Positions 47,244 to 55,877 of a stretch of DNA of 64,000 bases are shown one piece after another. The position numbers and the translations under genes were made by a program. The stretch lies in NCBI RefSeq assembly GCF_010669225.1, contig NZ_CP048627.1, positions 496,001 through 560,000 on the forward strand, in the 5' to 3' direction. Source of the stretch: Megamonas funiformis. GTDB lineage: Bacteria; Bacillota; Negativicutes; Selenomonadales; Selenomonadaceae. Positions within the stretch are counted from its first letter, which is position 1, and every line of letters starts with the position of its first letter. A model generated the notes under the pieces. It saw nothing but the letters and a program-made list of their open reading frames with translations, had not been told where the DNA came from and did not search any database.

Positions 47244-48101
47244 ATGATAGAAAATAAAAATGGCTGTTTATATTTAGTAGCTACTCCTATTGGAAATTTA
47301 GAAGATATGACTTATCGTGGAGTTAGAATTTTAAATGAAGTAGATTTAATAGCAGCTGAAGATACAAGAAATACACGAAAATTATTATCACATTATGATA
47401 TTCATACGGCGCTTACAAGCTATCATGAACATAATAAATTTGAAAAAGGGCCACAGCTTATAACAAAACTTCAAGAAGGATTAAATATCGCTGTAGTAAG
47501 TGATGCAGGTCTTCCAGGAATTGCTGACCCTGGTACGCATTTAGCACAACTAGCAATACAGGAAGGTATAAAAGTAACGCCTATTCCTGGAGCAAATGCA
47601 GCACTATCGGCACTTATTTGTTCTGGTATAGATACAAGAAAATTCACTTTCATAGGATTTTTGCCCAAGACAAGCAAAAAGCGCAAAGAATTATTAGAGG
47701 CTATAAAACTTAGAGAAGAAACATTGATTTTTTATGAAACACCATATCATCTAAAAGATATGTTGAAAGAATTAATGAATGTTTTAGGCAAAGATAGACA
47801 GGCTTCAACTTGTAGAGAGCTTACGAAAAAATTTGAAGAATTTAATCGTGGCACTTTAGAAGAATTGGTAAATTTCTTCCATGAAAATGAACCTCGTGGT
47901 GAATTTGTAGTTATTGTATCTGGAATTACTGAAGAAATGTTAAATGAACAAGAAGATACAAAAGAAGATATCTCTCCTGTGAAATATGTGCAGGACTTAA
48001 TGGAAAAGGGTATAAACAAAAAAGAAGCTATGCGTATGGCTGCAAAAGCTTTAAATATGAGTAGACGAGATATTTATCAAGCATTGTTAAAAGATGATTG
48101 A
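47244..48101 (+). CDS. rsmI: 16S rRNA cytidine(1402)-2'-O-methyltransferase
   Basis: This 285-residue tetrapyrrole-methylase-fold enzyme methylates the ribose of C1402 in the decoding centre. Signatures: YLVATPIGNLEDMTYRGV (about 10-27), AAEDTRNTRKLL, VSDAGLPGIADPG, IPGANAALSALICSG and FIGFLPKTSKKRKE. A C-terminal helical tail (about 242-283) ends NMSRRDIYQALLKDD. GAGGTGAGG precedes the ATG. It is the end of the holB-to-rsmI run. Confidence 0.95.
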   Translation: MIENKNGCLYLVATPIGNLEDMTYRGVRILNEVDLIAAEDTRNTRKLLSHYDIHTALTSYHEHNKFEKGPQLITKLQEGLNIAVVSDAGLPGIADPGTHLAQLAIQEGIKVTPIPGANAALSALICSGIDTRKFTFIGFLPKTSKKRKELLEAIKLREETLIFYETPYHLKDMLKELMNVLGKDRQASTCRELTKKFEEFNRGTLEELVNFFHENEPRGEFVVIVSGITEEMLNEQEDTKEDISPVKYVQDLMEKGINKKEAMRMAAKALNMSRRDIYQALLKDD

Positions 48102-48126
48102 TATTTTATGTATTTGATATAAAATA

Positions 48127-48176
48127 AAAACTCTGCTATATCTAAATTGATATTTTGGATATAACAGAGTTTTTTT
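48127..48176. terminator. Bidirectional terminator between rsmI and the convergent gene
   Basis: AAAACTCTG-C-TATATC (48127-48142) pairs with GATATA-A-CAGAGTTTT (48158-48173), with A- and T-tracts on both sides. Confidence 0.82.
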
Positions 48177-48177
48177 A

Positions 48178-49191
48178 TTAAAGCTTAGATAATAGAGTTG
48201 TTTGTGTTGGTTGAGGTAAATCTGTTTCAGGAAGTGGAAGCGCAGAAGATTTTACTTCTTGAGGAATTTCATCAACTGTAGTGTTGTTTAGATGAGAAAT
48301 TCTAATATTTAAATTGAATTTGCTGAGATTTAGATAATTTTTGAAAGTATTGCGCAATACATAACCATTCATATCAGAAAATTCTTCATCAGGAATACTA
48401 TCTAAAACTTCATTACCAAATTCTTGAATATTATTGGAGAAATCTGTTTTTAAATTAGTTATGGATAGAGATTTTTTATCAATGGTCAATTCATAACTAA
48501 TCTTTCTAGGTTTAGCAAGACTTTCTACTAATTGAGGATTTTTGGCTAGTAGATTATCTAGTTTTTCTAAATTTTGCTTTTGTTTATCATCTTTAGCATA
48601 AAGCGTTTTTAATTCTGCCTTCATGCCTTCATCTAAAATTGGTCTAGTATAAGTTACATAGATTTTAGCAGTATTTTTATTCACATCATACATAAATATA
48701 TTAGTGATATTTTGAGTGAATTTATCTAAATTAAATTGTTTTTTTTGGGAGAATAATTCATTGGCATTATCAGCAAGTGTTGTACTAGATATATACCATT
48801 GGTCAGGATTTATATCATTGATAAGAGGAGTTGTTTTCATCTTTAAATATTGATTTAAATTAGTATCAGCAATCTCAGTATAAAATTGAGTTGTAGCTTC
48901 AAATTTAATAGTATCTATCCAGCTATTAAAAGAAATATTTATATTACCAGATGTATTCATTAATTCAGAGTATTTACCATCGACAATGATATCACCATCA
49001 GCAAGTGGACTTGTCATAGATAAATTGATTTTATAAGTCAAATTTTTAGCATTAGCAGTATTTTCTACAGCTTGTTTGAGGTAATCAATGGCTTCATCTT
49101 GTGCTTTATTAGCAAAAACTGTGCTACTAAAACAAAATACAAATAAAGATAATAGTAAAATTAATAAATGCTTCGATTTCATAGTATTCAT
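48178..49191 (-). CDS. Exported protein of unknown function
   Basis: This 337-residue protein has a signal peptide (about 1-29, cut near TVFANK) and no lipobox. The mature part is rich in beta-strand-like alternation, with DGKYSELMNTSGNINISFNSW (about 75-95) and RKISYELTIDKKSLSITNLKTDFS (about 235-258). The fold could resemble lipoprotein-carrier or LppX-like half-barrels, but this is a guess; I recognise no family. The ATG follows AGGTGG. It is convergent to rsmI and divergent from metG. Confidence 0.72.
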   Translation of the reverse strand: MNTMKSKHLLILLLSLFVFCFSSTVFANKAQDEAIDYLKQAVENTANAKNLTYKINLSMTSPLADGDIIVDGKYSELMNTSGNINISFNSWIDTIKFEATTQFYTEIADTNLNQYLKMKTTPLINDINPDQWYISSTTLADNANELFSQKKQFNLDKFTQNITNIFMYDVNKNTAKIYVTYTRPILDEGMKAELKTLYAKDDKQKQNLEKLDNLLAKNPQLVESLAKPRKISYELTIDKKSLSITNLKTDFSNNIQEFGNEVLDSIPDEEFSDMNGYVLRNTFKNYLNLSKFNLNIRISHLNNTTVDEIPQEVKSSALPLPETDLPQPTQTTLLSKL

Positions 49192-49321
49192 AGTATCGCC
49201 ACCTTTATACTTTTTCTTTAATTATACCATAGATTATTAGTAGGTTAATATTTTTATTATGGATTTTTTTGTATTTGTTGTATAATAAATTAGATACAAA
49301 TTTTTAAAGGAGGAATTATTG

Positions 49322-51271
49322 TTGGCTAAACAATCTTTTTATATAACTACGCCAATTTATTATCCTAGTGCAAAACTTCATATCGGTCATGCTTATTGTA
49401 CAACAATTGCAGATAGTATTGCTCGTTATAAACGTTTATCCGATTTTGATGTATTTTTCTTAACTGGTTCTGATGAACACGGTCAAAAAATTGAACAGAA
49501 AGCCGAAGAACAAGGCGTTACTCCTATTGAATATGTAGATAAAATAGTTGCAGGCTTCCAAAATTTATGGAAAAGATTAAATATCTCTAATGACGATTTC
49601 ATTCGTACTACACAAAAACGCCATGAAAAAGTAGTACAAGAAGTTTTCAAACGCATTTATGAAAAAGGCGATATTTATAAAGGTGCATATAAAGGCTTAT
49701 ATTGCACACCTTGCGAAAGCTTCTGGCTCGAACGTCAATTAGTTGATGGTAAATGCCCAGATTGCGGTCGTGAAGTGAAAGAAGTAGCAGAAGAAGCATA
49801 TTTCTTCAAGATTTCTAAATATGCTGATCGCTTACTTGAATATATTGAAGCAAATCCAGATTTCATTCAGCCAGTATCTCGCAGAAATGAAATGATTAAC
49901 TTCATTAAACAAGGCTTAGAAGATTTATGTATTTCTCGTACATCTTTTGACTGGGGTATTCCTGTACCAATTGATGAAAAACATGTAATTTATGTATGGT
50001 TTGATGCACTTACAAACTATTTAACACCAATTGGATATTTAGATGACCCAGAAAAATTCAACAAATTCTGGCCAGCAGACCTTCACCTCGTAGGTAAAGA
50101 AATTGTTCGCTTCCATACAATTATTTGGCCAATAATCTTAATGGCACTTGATTTACCACTTCCTAAAAAAGTATATGGTCATGGTTGGCTTATAGTTGAT
50201 GGCGATAAAATGAGTAAATCTAAAGGAAATGTAATCGATCCAATCGGCTTAATTGACGAATTTGGCGCAGATGCTATCCGTTATTTCTTACTTCGTGAAA
50301 TCAATTTAGGTCAAGACGGTAACTTCTCTCGTGATGCTTTGATTTCTCGTATTAATTCTGACCTTGCAAATGACCTTGGAAACTTATTACATCGTACACT
50401 TAGTATGATTAATAAATATAATAAAGGCATTATCGAACAGCCTGGCGATATTCGTGAAGTAGACCAAGCATTAATTGATGATGCTACAAAAACTATTGCT
50501 GAATATAAAAACTACATGGATAATATGAAACTCAGCGATAGCATCAAACTTGTATGGTCATTTATTAGCCGTACAAATAAATATATTGATGAAACTACTC
50601 CATGGGTTTTAGGAAAAGATGAAGCTAGAAAAGCTGAATTAAATCGTGTACTTTATGATTTAGTAGAAAGCTTACGTGCAATCAGTGTAATGATTGAGCC
50701 ATTTATTCCTACTACAGCTCGTCGTATTTGGGCTCAATTGAATTTACCACAAAACTTTGATGAAATTCGCATCAGCGATATCGAAGGTTGGGGCAAAACT
50801 CCTGTAGGTATTCAAATCAATAAACCAGAACAGCTCTTCCCTCGTATTGAAATCGAAGAAGAAAAACTAGAAGCTAAAAAAGAAGTAAAAGAAAATAAAA
50901 AAGCTAAAAAAGAAGAACAAAAAGCTCCAGAAAAAGCCAAAGAAAATGAAGATGGCATGATTGGCATAGAAGATTTTAGCAAAATTGATTTACGTGTAGT
51001 AGAAATCTTAGCTGCTGAACCTGTGCCAAAAACAGATAAACTCATGAAAATACAAGTTTCTTTAGGCGATGAAGAAAGAACAGTAGTATCTGGTATTGCT
51101 AAACACTACAAACCAGAAGATTTAATTGGCAAACATGTAGTTTTAGTTGCTAATTTAAAACCTGCAAAACTTCGTGGTGTAATGAGCCATGGTATGCTTT
51201 TAGCTGCTTCTAAAGGCGATGAACTTCAAATAGTAGAAACTACAATGCCTGTAGGTAGTAAGGTGAAATAA
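49322..51271 (+). CDS. metG: Methionyl-tRNA synthetase with C-terminal tRNA-binding domain
   Basis: This enzyme of about 649 residues charges tRNA-Met. Class I signatures HIGH (LHIGHAYCTTIADS, about 17-30) and KMSKSKGN (about 298) are present, with the zinc CTPCESFWLERQLVDGKCPDC (about 126-146). After a Lys/Glu-rich linker (about 515-540) a Trbp111-type OB domain ends the protein (FSKIDLRVVEILAAEPVPKTDK onwards). The start is one of two consecutive TTG codons (49319 or 49322); the second is 8 nt from GGAGG. Position before tatD matches Bacillus metS-yabD. The leader is too short for a T-box. Confidence 0.95.
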   Translation: MAKQSFYITTPIYYPSAKLHIGHAYCTTIADSIARYKRLSDFDVFFLTGSDEHGQKIEQKAEEQGVTPIEYVDKIVAGFQNLWKRLNISNDDFIRTTQKRHEKVVQEVFKRIYEKGDIYKGAYKGLYCTPCESFWLERQLVDGKCPDCGREVKEVAEEAYFFKISKYADRLLEYIEANPDFIQPVSRRNEMINFIKQGLEDLCISRTSFDWGIPVPIDEKHVIYVWFDALTNYLTPIGYLDDPEKFNKFWPADLHLVGKEIVRFHTIIWPIILMALDLPLPKKVYGHGWLIVDGDKMSKSKGNVIDPIGLIDEFGADAIRYFLLREINLGQDGNFSRDALISRINSDLANDLGNLLHRTLSMINKYNKGIIEQPGDIREVDQALIDDATKTIAEYKNYMDNMKLSDSIKLVWSFISRTNKYIDETTPWVLGKDEARKAELNRVLYDLVESLRAISVMIEPFIPTTARRIWAQLNLPQNFDEIRISDIEGWGKTPVGIQINKPEQLFPRIEIEEEKLEAKKEVKENKKAKKEEQKAPEKAKENEDGMIGIEDFSKIDLRVVEILAAEPVPKTDKLMKIQVSLGDEERTVVSGIAKHYKPEDLIGKHVVLVANLKPAKLRGVMSHGMLLAASKGDELQIVETTMPVGSKVK

Positions 51272-52035
51272 TGTTAGTAGATACACATGCACATCTTGAT
51301 GATTTAAAATACGAAGAAGATAGACAAGAAGTAATAGCTAGAGCAAAAGCTGAAGGTACAACAAGAATTATCACTATGGGTGATACTATGGAGTCTTCAT
51401 TTAATGCTATTAAAATTGCAGATAATTTTGATGGTGTTTTTGCAGGAGCTGGAGTACATCCACAAGAAGCTTTGAGCATACAAAGCAATAAAGATTATGA
51501 TACTTTAGCAGAACTTATGACTTTACCAAAGGTAAAAGTTTTAGGTGAAATAGGCTTAGATTATTATTATGAAAATGCTCCTCGTAAAGTTCAGCGTGAA
51601 GTATTTATTCGTCAATTAGATGTAGCAAGACAAATGCATATGCCAGTTAGCATACATGACCGTGATGCTCATGGTGATACTATGGCAATCTTGAAAAAAG
51701 AAGGAAAAGGGCTGACAGGCTCAATACATTGTTTTTCTGGTAGCTATGAAATGGCAAAAGAATTATTAAAAATGGGTTGGTTCTTAGGTGTTGATGGACC
51801 GCTTACTTTTAAAAATTCAGCAAAATTGCCAGAAATAGTGGCCAAAATTCCTTTGGAAAGATTGCTTTTAGAAACAGATTGCCCATATTTGGCACCTGTT
51901 CCTAAACGTGGTAGACGCAATGAACCAGCATATGTAAAATATATAGCAGAAAAAGTAGCAGAGATTAGAAATATTTCTTTAGAAGAAGTAGCAAATCAAA
52001 CAACTAAAAACGCTATAGAAGTATTTAATTTATAA
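51271..52035 (+). CDS. tatD: TatD-family metal-dependent hydrolase
   Basis: This 254-residue TIM-barrel hydrolase has metal ligands in VDTHAHLDD (about 3-11), GVHPQEA, GEIGLDYYYENAP (about 92-104), SIHDRDAH (about 128-135) and LLLETDCPYLAP (about 200). Family members are 3'-5' DNA exonucleases or deoxyribonucleases. The start overlaps the metG stop (TAATG), so it is translationally coupled. This is the yabD position in Bacillus. Confidence 0.92.
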   Translation: MLVDTHAHLDDLKYEEDRQEVIARAKAEGTTRIITMGDTMESSFNAIKIADNFDGVFAGAGVHPQEALSIQSNKDYDTLAELMTLPKVKVLGEIGLDYYYENAPRKVQREVFIRQLDVARQMHMPVSIHDRDAHGDTMAILKKEGKGLTGSIHCFSGSYEMAKELLKMGWFLGVDGPLTFKNSAKLPEIVAKIPLERLLLETDCPYLAPVPKRGRRNEPAYVKYIAEKVAEIRNISLEEVANQTTKNAIEVFNL

Positions 52036-52038
52036 AAT

Positions 52039-52089
52039 AAAAGCTTTTCTTTAAGTGGAAGTAAAATTCCTTTAAAGAAAAGCTTTTTT
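52039..52089 (+). terminator. Terminator after tatD
   Basis: 16-bp arms AAAAGCTTTTCTTTAA (52039-52054) and TTAAAGAAAAGCTTTT (52072-52087) with a T-run. Confidence 0.88.
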
Positions 52090-52281
52090 ATCTTGTTTTT
52101 ATATAAATAATATTAATTTTTATAGAATTGAATTATATATGTAATTAATAATTATACAAAAAACACGATAAATGATATATATGTGAAATAGATTAATTAT
52201 AAGTAAAATTTCTGTATTTATTTTTATGAGCCATTTGCATTTAAATGCCTTATTTATTTACATGAAATACATCATATTTTA

Positions 52282-52400
52282 GGTGTAAACACATAGAAAA
52301 ATCCTTTATTTATAAGGTTTTTTACTAGATTACAATTTACAATTTTACAAGTGCAAATGTTACATATTTATGAAGAAATTTGACACAAGTGTAAATACTT
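52282..52400 (+). repeat. Repeated GTGyAAA boxes upstream of the yabE-like gene
   Basis: GTGTAAACAC (about 52282), ACAAGTGCAAATGTT (52347-52361) and ACAAGTGTAAATACTT (52385-52400) share ACAAGTGyAAAT; the last lies within the promoter spacer. Operator function is inferred only. The rest of the gap 52090-52280 is AT-rich, with a GCATTTAAATGC palindrome at 52237-52248 and nothing else recognised. Confidence 0.4.
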
Positions 52401-52408
52401 GGTATAAT
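52380..52408 (+). promoter_or_regulatory. Consensus promoter of the yabE-like gene
   Basis: TTGACA (52380-52385), 17-bp spacer, TATAAT (52403-52408) with an extended TGG before the -10. This is a perfect sigma-A/sigma-70 match and one of the two best in the window. Confidence 0.85.
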
Positions 52409-52432
52409 ATCTTTTCGTAAAGGAGGAATTCA

Positions 52433-53416
52433 ATGGATTTTAAAAACCTATTAAGCCACAATTTAACAAAATGTAAACTAACTGCAGTAGTGGTTTTATG
52501 TTTTGCAATGGCTACATTAACTGGATTTGTAACAGCAAATAAAAATGTCACAATTGTAGCAGATGGTAATAAAATGGTAGTCAATACGGTCTATGATAAT
52601 CCAAAGAATATATTGAAGCAAGCTGGTATAAAGTTAGATAATGGAGATGATTATACAGTATCTACAGGTAATATAACTGATAATGCTGTAATTACAATCA
52701 ATCGTGCAATGCCAGTAACTGTAGAAATTGATGGAGATACAAAAGTAGTAAAAACCACAAAGAAAACTGTGGGTGAATTGATATCTTCAATGAATTTAGA
52801 TGAAGATAAGTATTTTGTTGAGGGCGGTAAAGATACTCAACTACATACTGATGCAAAAGTAAAAGTTTTAAATGTTTCTAGTAAATTAGTATTAAGAGAT
52901 GAAGTACAAAATTATCAGGTGATAAAAGAGCCAGATAGCTCTATGATCCGTGGTAATGAAGAAGTAATTCAAGCTGGAAGAAATGGTTTAAATAGATTAT
53001 TAGTTAGAGAAAAATATCATAAAGGTATTAAAGTGGGAGAAGAAGTAGTACAAACTTCTCAATTAGTTCGTCCTGTAAATCAGGTTATTCGTAAAGGCAC
53101 AGCAGAACCGATGAATACTATTGGTTTGAGATCATATTCTCAAGTATTGTATATGGAAGCTAGTGCATATTTACCTTATGATGGTGGCGGTGCTGGATAT
53201 ACAGCGCTTGGTATTCCTGCTCGTTATGGTGTAGTAGCTGTAGACCCAGATATTATTCCACTTGGAACGCGTGTATATATTCCAGGTTATGGTGAAGCTA
53301 TTGCGGCAGATACTGGCGGTGCGATTAATGGCTATATGATTGATTTATGTATGGAAGATTATACTCAAGCTATAGCTTTTGGTCGTCGTGGTGTAGAAGT
53401 TTATATTTTAGATTGA
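52433..53416 (+). CDS. YabE-like cell-wall protein (DUF348 + G5 + 3D domains)
   Basis: This 327-residue exported protein has an N-terminal signal/anchor (about 13-34), two ubiquitin-like DUF348 repeats (about 37-80 and 90-140), a G5 domain (about 145-220) and a C-terminal 3D domain with the conserved aspartates (SAYLPYDGGG ... IPLGTRVYIPGYGEAIAADTGGAING ... IDLCM, about 243-310). The 3D domain is the catalytic core of lytic transglycosylase-like resuscitation factors and MltA-like enzymes, so it probably cleaves peptidoglycan. Bacillus yabE sits at the same place, between yabD and rnmV. GGAGGAATT precedes the ATG. It is a single-gene unit. Confidence 0.92.
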   Translation: MDFKNLLSHNLTKCKLTAVVVLCFAMATLTGFVTANKNVTIVADGNKMVVNTVYDNPKNILKQAGIKLDNGDDYTVSTGNITDNAVITINRAMPVTVEIDGDTKVVKTTKKTVGELISSMNLDEDKYFVEGGKDTQLHTDAKVKVLNVSSKLVLRDEVQNYQVIKEPDSSMIRGNEEVIQAGRNGLNRLLVREKYHKGIKVGEEVVQTSQLVRPVNQVIRKGTAEPMNTIGLRSYSQVLYMEASAYLPYDGGGAGYTALGIPARYGVVAVDPDIIPLGTRVYIPGYGEAIAADTGGAINGYMIDLCMEDYTQAIAFGRRGVEVYILD

Positions 53417-53473
53417 TATTTGTATAAATTGATTTAAAATAGTAGGATAGATAGAAAATTATATATAAAGATG

Positions 53474-53505
53474 AAAAAGAGTCTGTAAGTTTACAGGCTC
53501 TTTTT
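53474..53505 (+). terminator. Terminator after the yabE-like gene
   Basis: AAAAAGAGTCTGTAA (53474-53488) pairs with TTACAGGCTCTTTTT (53491-53505), short loop, T-run. Confidence 0.88.
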
Positions 53506-53528
53506 GTCTAGAGTATATGGCTTTTTAC

Positions 53529-53558
53529 TTGCGTTTTTTGATATATTTTTGTTATACT
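53529..53558 (+). promoter_or_regulatory. Promoter of the rnmV-rsmA-exoA genes
   Basis: TTGCGT (53529-53534), 18-bp spacer, TATACT (53553-53558), about 60 bp before the rnmV start. Confidence 0.5.
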
Positions 53559-53616
53559 AAAAAAATATGAGTTTATTTGTAATATTTTAGTTGAAAAATA
53601 AGTGAGAAGGTTTTTA

Positions 53617-54183
53617 ATGATAAAAGAAGTTTTAGTTGTAGAAGGAAAAATGGACGTTGTAGCCATTAATAAAGCAGTTGAAGCTGATTGTATTATCACA
53701 GAAGGTTTTAATTTATTGCCTAAGACTATAAAAAATATTAGAGCTGCTTATGAAAAACGTGGCATTATTATTTTAACTGACCCAGATTCAGCTGGAGAGC
53801 GAATTCGCACATATTTAACAAGAAGATTTCCTAATGCAAAGCACGCTTTTGTACCTTGTGAAGAAGCTACTGCAAATGATGATATCGGTATAGAGCAGGC
53901 AAGTCCTGAAGCTATTCGTAAAGCATTGGCTAAAGTGCGTACAATGAATTGGAAACCTAGTGATGAATTTAGTGCTACTGATTTAATTTTAAATCGCTTA
54001 AATGGTTTTGCAAATTCTGGTGTTCGCAGGGCAAAATTAGGTGCTATTTTAGGAATTGGTTTTGCAAATGCTAAAACTTTTTTACGCAGATTAAATAATT
54101 ATGGAATTACTAGAGATGAATTTAATCAAGCTTTAGCAAAATTAAATTCAGAAAATGACATTAACGAAGTTGAAAATAAATAA
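53617..54183 (+). CDS. rnmV: Ribonuclease M5 (5S rRNA maturation)
   Basis: This 188-residue enzyme has an N-terminal TOPRIM domain with VVEGKMDVVAI (about 6-16) and the Asp pair in ILTDPDSAGERIRTYL (about 53-68), and a DUF4093 C-terminal domain (about 90-185). It cleaves the 5S rRNA precursor, with ribosomal protein uL18 as helper in Bacillus. A GTG five codons upstream is in the ribosome site, so ATG 53617 (6 nt after GAGAAGG) is the start. rsmA follows, the same pairing as in Bacillus. Confidence 0.93.
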   Translation: MIKEVLVVEGKMDVVAINKAVEADCIITEGFNLLPKTIKNIRAAYEKRGIIILTDPDSAGERIRTYLTRRFPNAKHAFVPCEEATANDDIGIEQASPEAIRKALAKVRTMNWKPSDEFSATDLILNRLNGFANSGVRRAKLGAILGIGFANAKTFLRRLNNYGITRDEFNQALAKLNSENDINEVENK

Positions 54184-54205
54184 TAAATTGGAGGATTTTT
54201 AATTA

Positions 54206-55069
54206 ATGAAGCAACCTACTATTGCTAATAAGAAGGTTACAAGATATATTTTACAGCGTTTTGGCATTCATATGAGCAAACGCTTAGGACAGAACTTTTT
54301 AATAGATGCTAATATTGTACAGGGCATTGTAGATGCAGCAAATGTACAGGAAAATGATAGAGTATTAGAAATCGGCCCGGGTATCGGTACTTTGACTCAA
54401 GCTTTAGCTGAAACTGGAGCAGAGGTTACTTGTGTAGAATTAGATAAAAGATTGCCAGAAGTTTTGGCACATACTTTAGATGCTTATGACAATGTGCGTG
54501 TTATTCAAGGAGATATTTTAAAAGTAAATATTCCAGAAATCATGGGCGATAAACCATTTAAAGTAGTAGCTAATTTGCCGTATTATATTACTACACCAAT
54601 TATCATGGCTTTGCTCGAAAAACATTTGCCCATAACAGATATCGTAGTAATGGTACAAAAAGAAGTAGCAGAACGTATGGCAGCACAGCCAGGCGGTAAA
54701 ACATATGGTGCTTTATCTGTAGCAGTGCAGTATTATACAGTGCCTGAAATCGCTTTATATGTACCACCACGTTCTTTTATGCCACCTCCAGAAGTGGATT
54801 CTGTAGTAGTGAATTGTAAAGTCAGACAGACTCCTGCCGTAGAACTTATTGATGAAAAAATGTTCTTTAGAGTGGTAAAAGCAGCTTTTGGTCAACGTCG
54901 TAAGACTTTAAATAATGCTTTAAAATCCATGGGTGTAGATAAAAATATTATTGCTGATGTATTAGATAAAGCTGGAATAGAAGCAACTCGTCGCGGAGAA
55001 ACTTTGACTATGGAAGAGTTTGGAGCTATTGCTAATATTTTGGTACAAATGGCAAAACAGGAGGCATGA
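54206..55069 (+). CDS. rsmA: 16S rRNA adenine(1518/1519) dimethyltransferase
   Basis: This 287-residue KsgA-type enzyme dimethylates two adjacent adenines near the 3' end of 16S rRNA. Signatures: KRLGQNFLIDANIVQGIV (about 25-42), VLEIGPGIGTLTQAL, and the catalytic NLPYYITTPIIMALL (about 125-139). Length is typical. TTGGAGG precedes the ATG. It lies 22 nt after rnmV and 3 nt before exoA. Confidence 0.96.
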   Translation: MKQPTIANKKVTRYILQRFGIHMSKRLGQNFLIDANIVQGIVDAANVQENDRVLEIGPGIGTLTQALAETGAEVTCVELDKRLPEVLAHTLDAYDNVRVIQGDILKVNIPEIMGDKPFKVVANLPYYITTPIIMALLEKHLPITDIVVMVQKEVAERMAAQPGGKTYGALSVAVQYYTVPEIALYVPPRSFMPPPEVDSVVVNCKVRQTPAVELIDEKMFFRVVKAAFGQRRKTLNNALKSMGVDKNIIADVLDKAGIEATRRGETLTMEEFGAIANILVQMAKQEA

Positions 55070-55072
55070 TTT

Positions 55073-55828
55073 ATGAAATTTGTTTCTTGGAATGTAAATG
55101 GTCTTCGTGCTTGTATGAATAAGGGTTTCATGGAGACTTTTCAGACTTTAGATGCAGATATTTTTTGTTTACAAGAAACAAAAATGCAACCTCATCAATT
55201 AGAATTAGATTTACCTAGATATAAACAGTATTGGAATAGTGCAGAAAAAAAGGGTTATTCAGGTACAGCTATTTTTACTAAAGTAGAGCCATTAAATGTA
55301 AGTTATGGTTTAGGTATAGAAGAACATGACCACGAAGGTCGTGTAATTACTTTAGAATTTGATAAATTCTTTATGGTCTGCGTATATACACCAAATTCTA
55401 AGCGAGAATTAGAGCGCTTGGATTACCGTATGCAATGGGAAGATGCTTTTCGCAATTATTTAGTTGAATTAAACAAACAAAAACCTGTTGTGATGTGTGG
55501 AGATTTAAATGTTGCTCATAAAGAGATTGATTTAAAAAATCCTAAGACAAATCGCCGTAGTGCAGGTTTTACAGATGAAGAACGCAGTAAAATGACTGAA
55601 TTATTACAAGCAGGTTTTGTAGATACTTTCCGTTATCTTTATCCGGATAAAACAAGCATTTATTCATGGTGGTCATATATGCGAAAAGCTCGTGAAAATA
55701 ATGCTGGGTGGAGAATTGATTATTTTATCGTATCTAAAGATATTGAAGAAAATATAAAAGAAGCTGGCATTCACAATGAATTTTTTGGTAGTGACCATTG
55801 TCCAGTTAGTTTGGAATTAGATATTTAA
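55073..55828 (+). CDS. exoA: Exodeoxyribonuclease III / AP endonuclease (ExoA)
   Basis: This 251-residue exonuclease-III-family enzyme repairs abasic sites. Motifs in order: FVSWNVNGLRACMNKGF (3-19), FCLQETKM, GYSGTAIFTK, CGDLNVAHKEIDL (about 143-155), SWWSYM and GSDHCPVSLELD. The metal and catalytic Glu, Asp/Asn and His-Asp residues are present. It starts 3 nt after the rsmA stop; GGAGG near 55060 is its ribosome site, so expression with rsmA is likely. Confidence 0.94.
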   Translation: MKFVSWNVNGLRACMNKGFMETFQTLDADIFCLQETKMQPHQLELDLPRYKQYWNSAEKKGYSGTAIFTKVEPLNVSYGLGIEEHDHEGRVITLEFDKFFMVCVYTPNSKRELERLDYRMQWEDAFRNYLVELNKQKPVVMCGDLNVAHKEIDLKNPKTNRRSAGFTDEERSKMTELLQAGFVDTFRYLYPDKTSIYSWWSYMRKARENNAGWRIDYFIVSKDIEENIKEAGIHNEFFGSDHCPVSLELDI

Positions 55829-55830
55829 AT

Positions 55831-55877
55831 AAAATGGCAATAGACTTTATTTCATGATAAGCCTATTGCCATTTTTT
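55831..55877. terminator. Bidirectional terminator after exoA
   Basis: 13-bp perfect arms AAAATGGCAATAG (55831-55843) and CTATTGCCATTTT (55863-55875) with A/T tracts on both sides, between convergent genes. Confidence 0.88.

Noticed and set aside
49192-49321. T-box leader for metG
   Set aside because: Only about 30 nt separate the likely start point from the gene and no T-box or specifier stem is visible.
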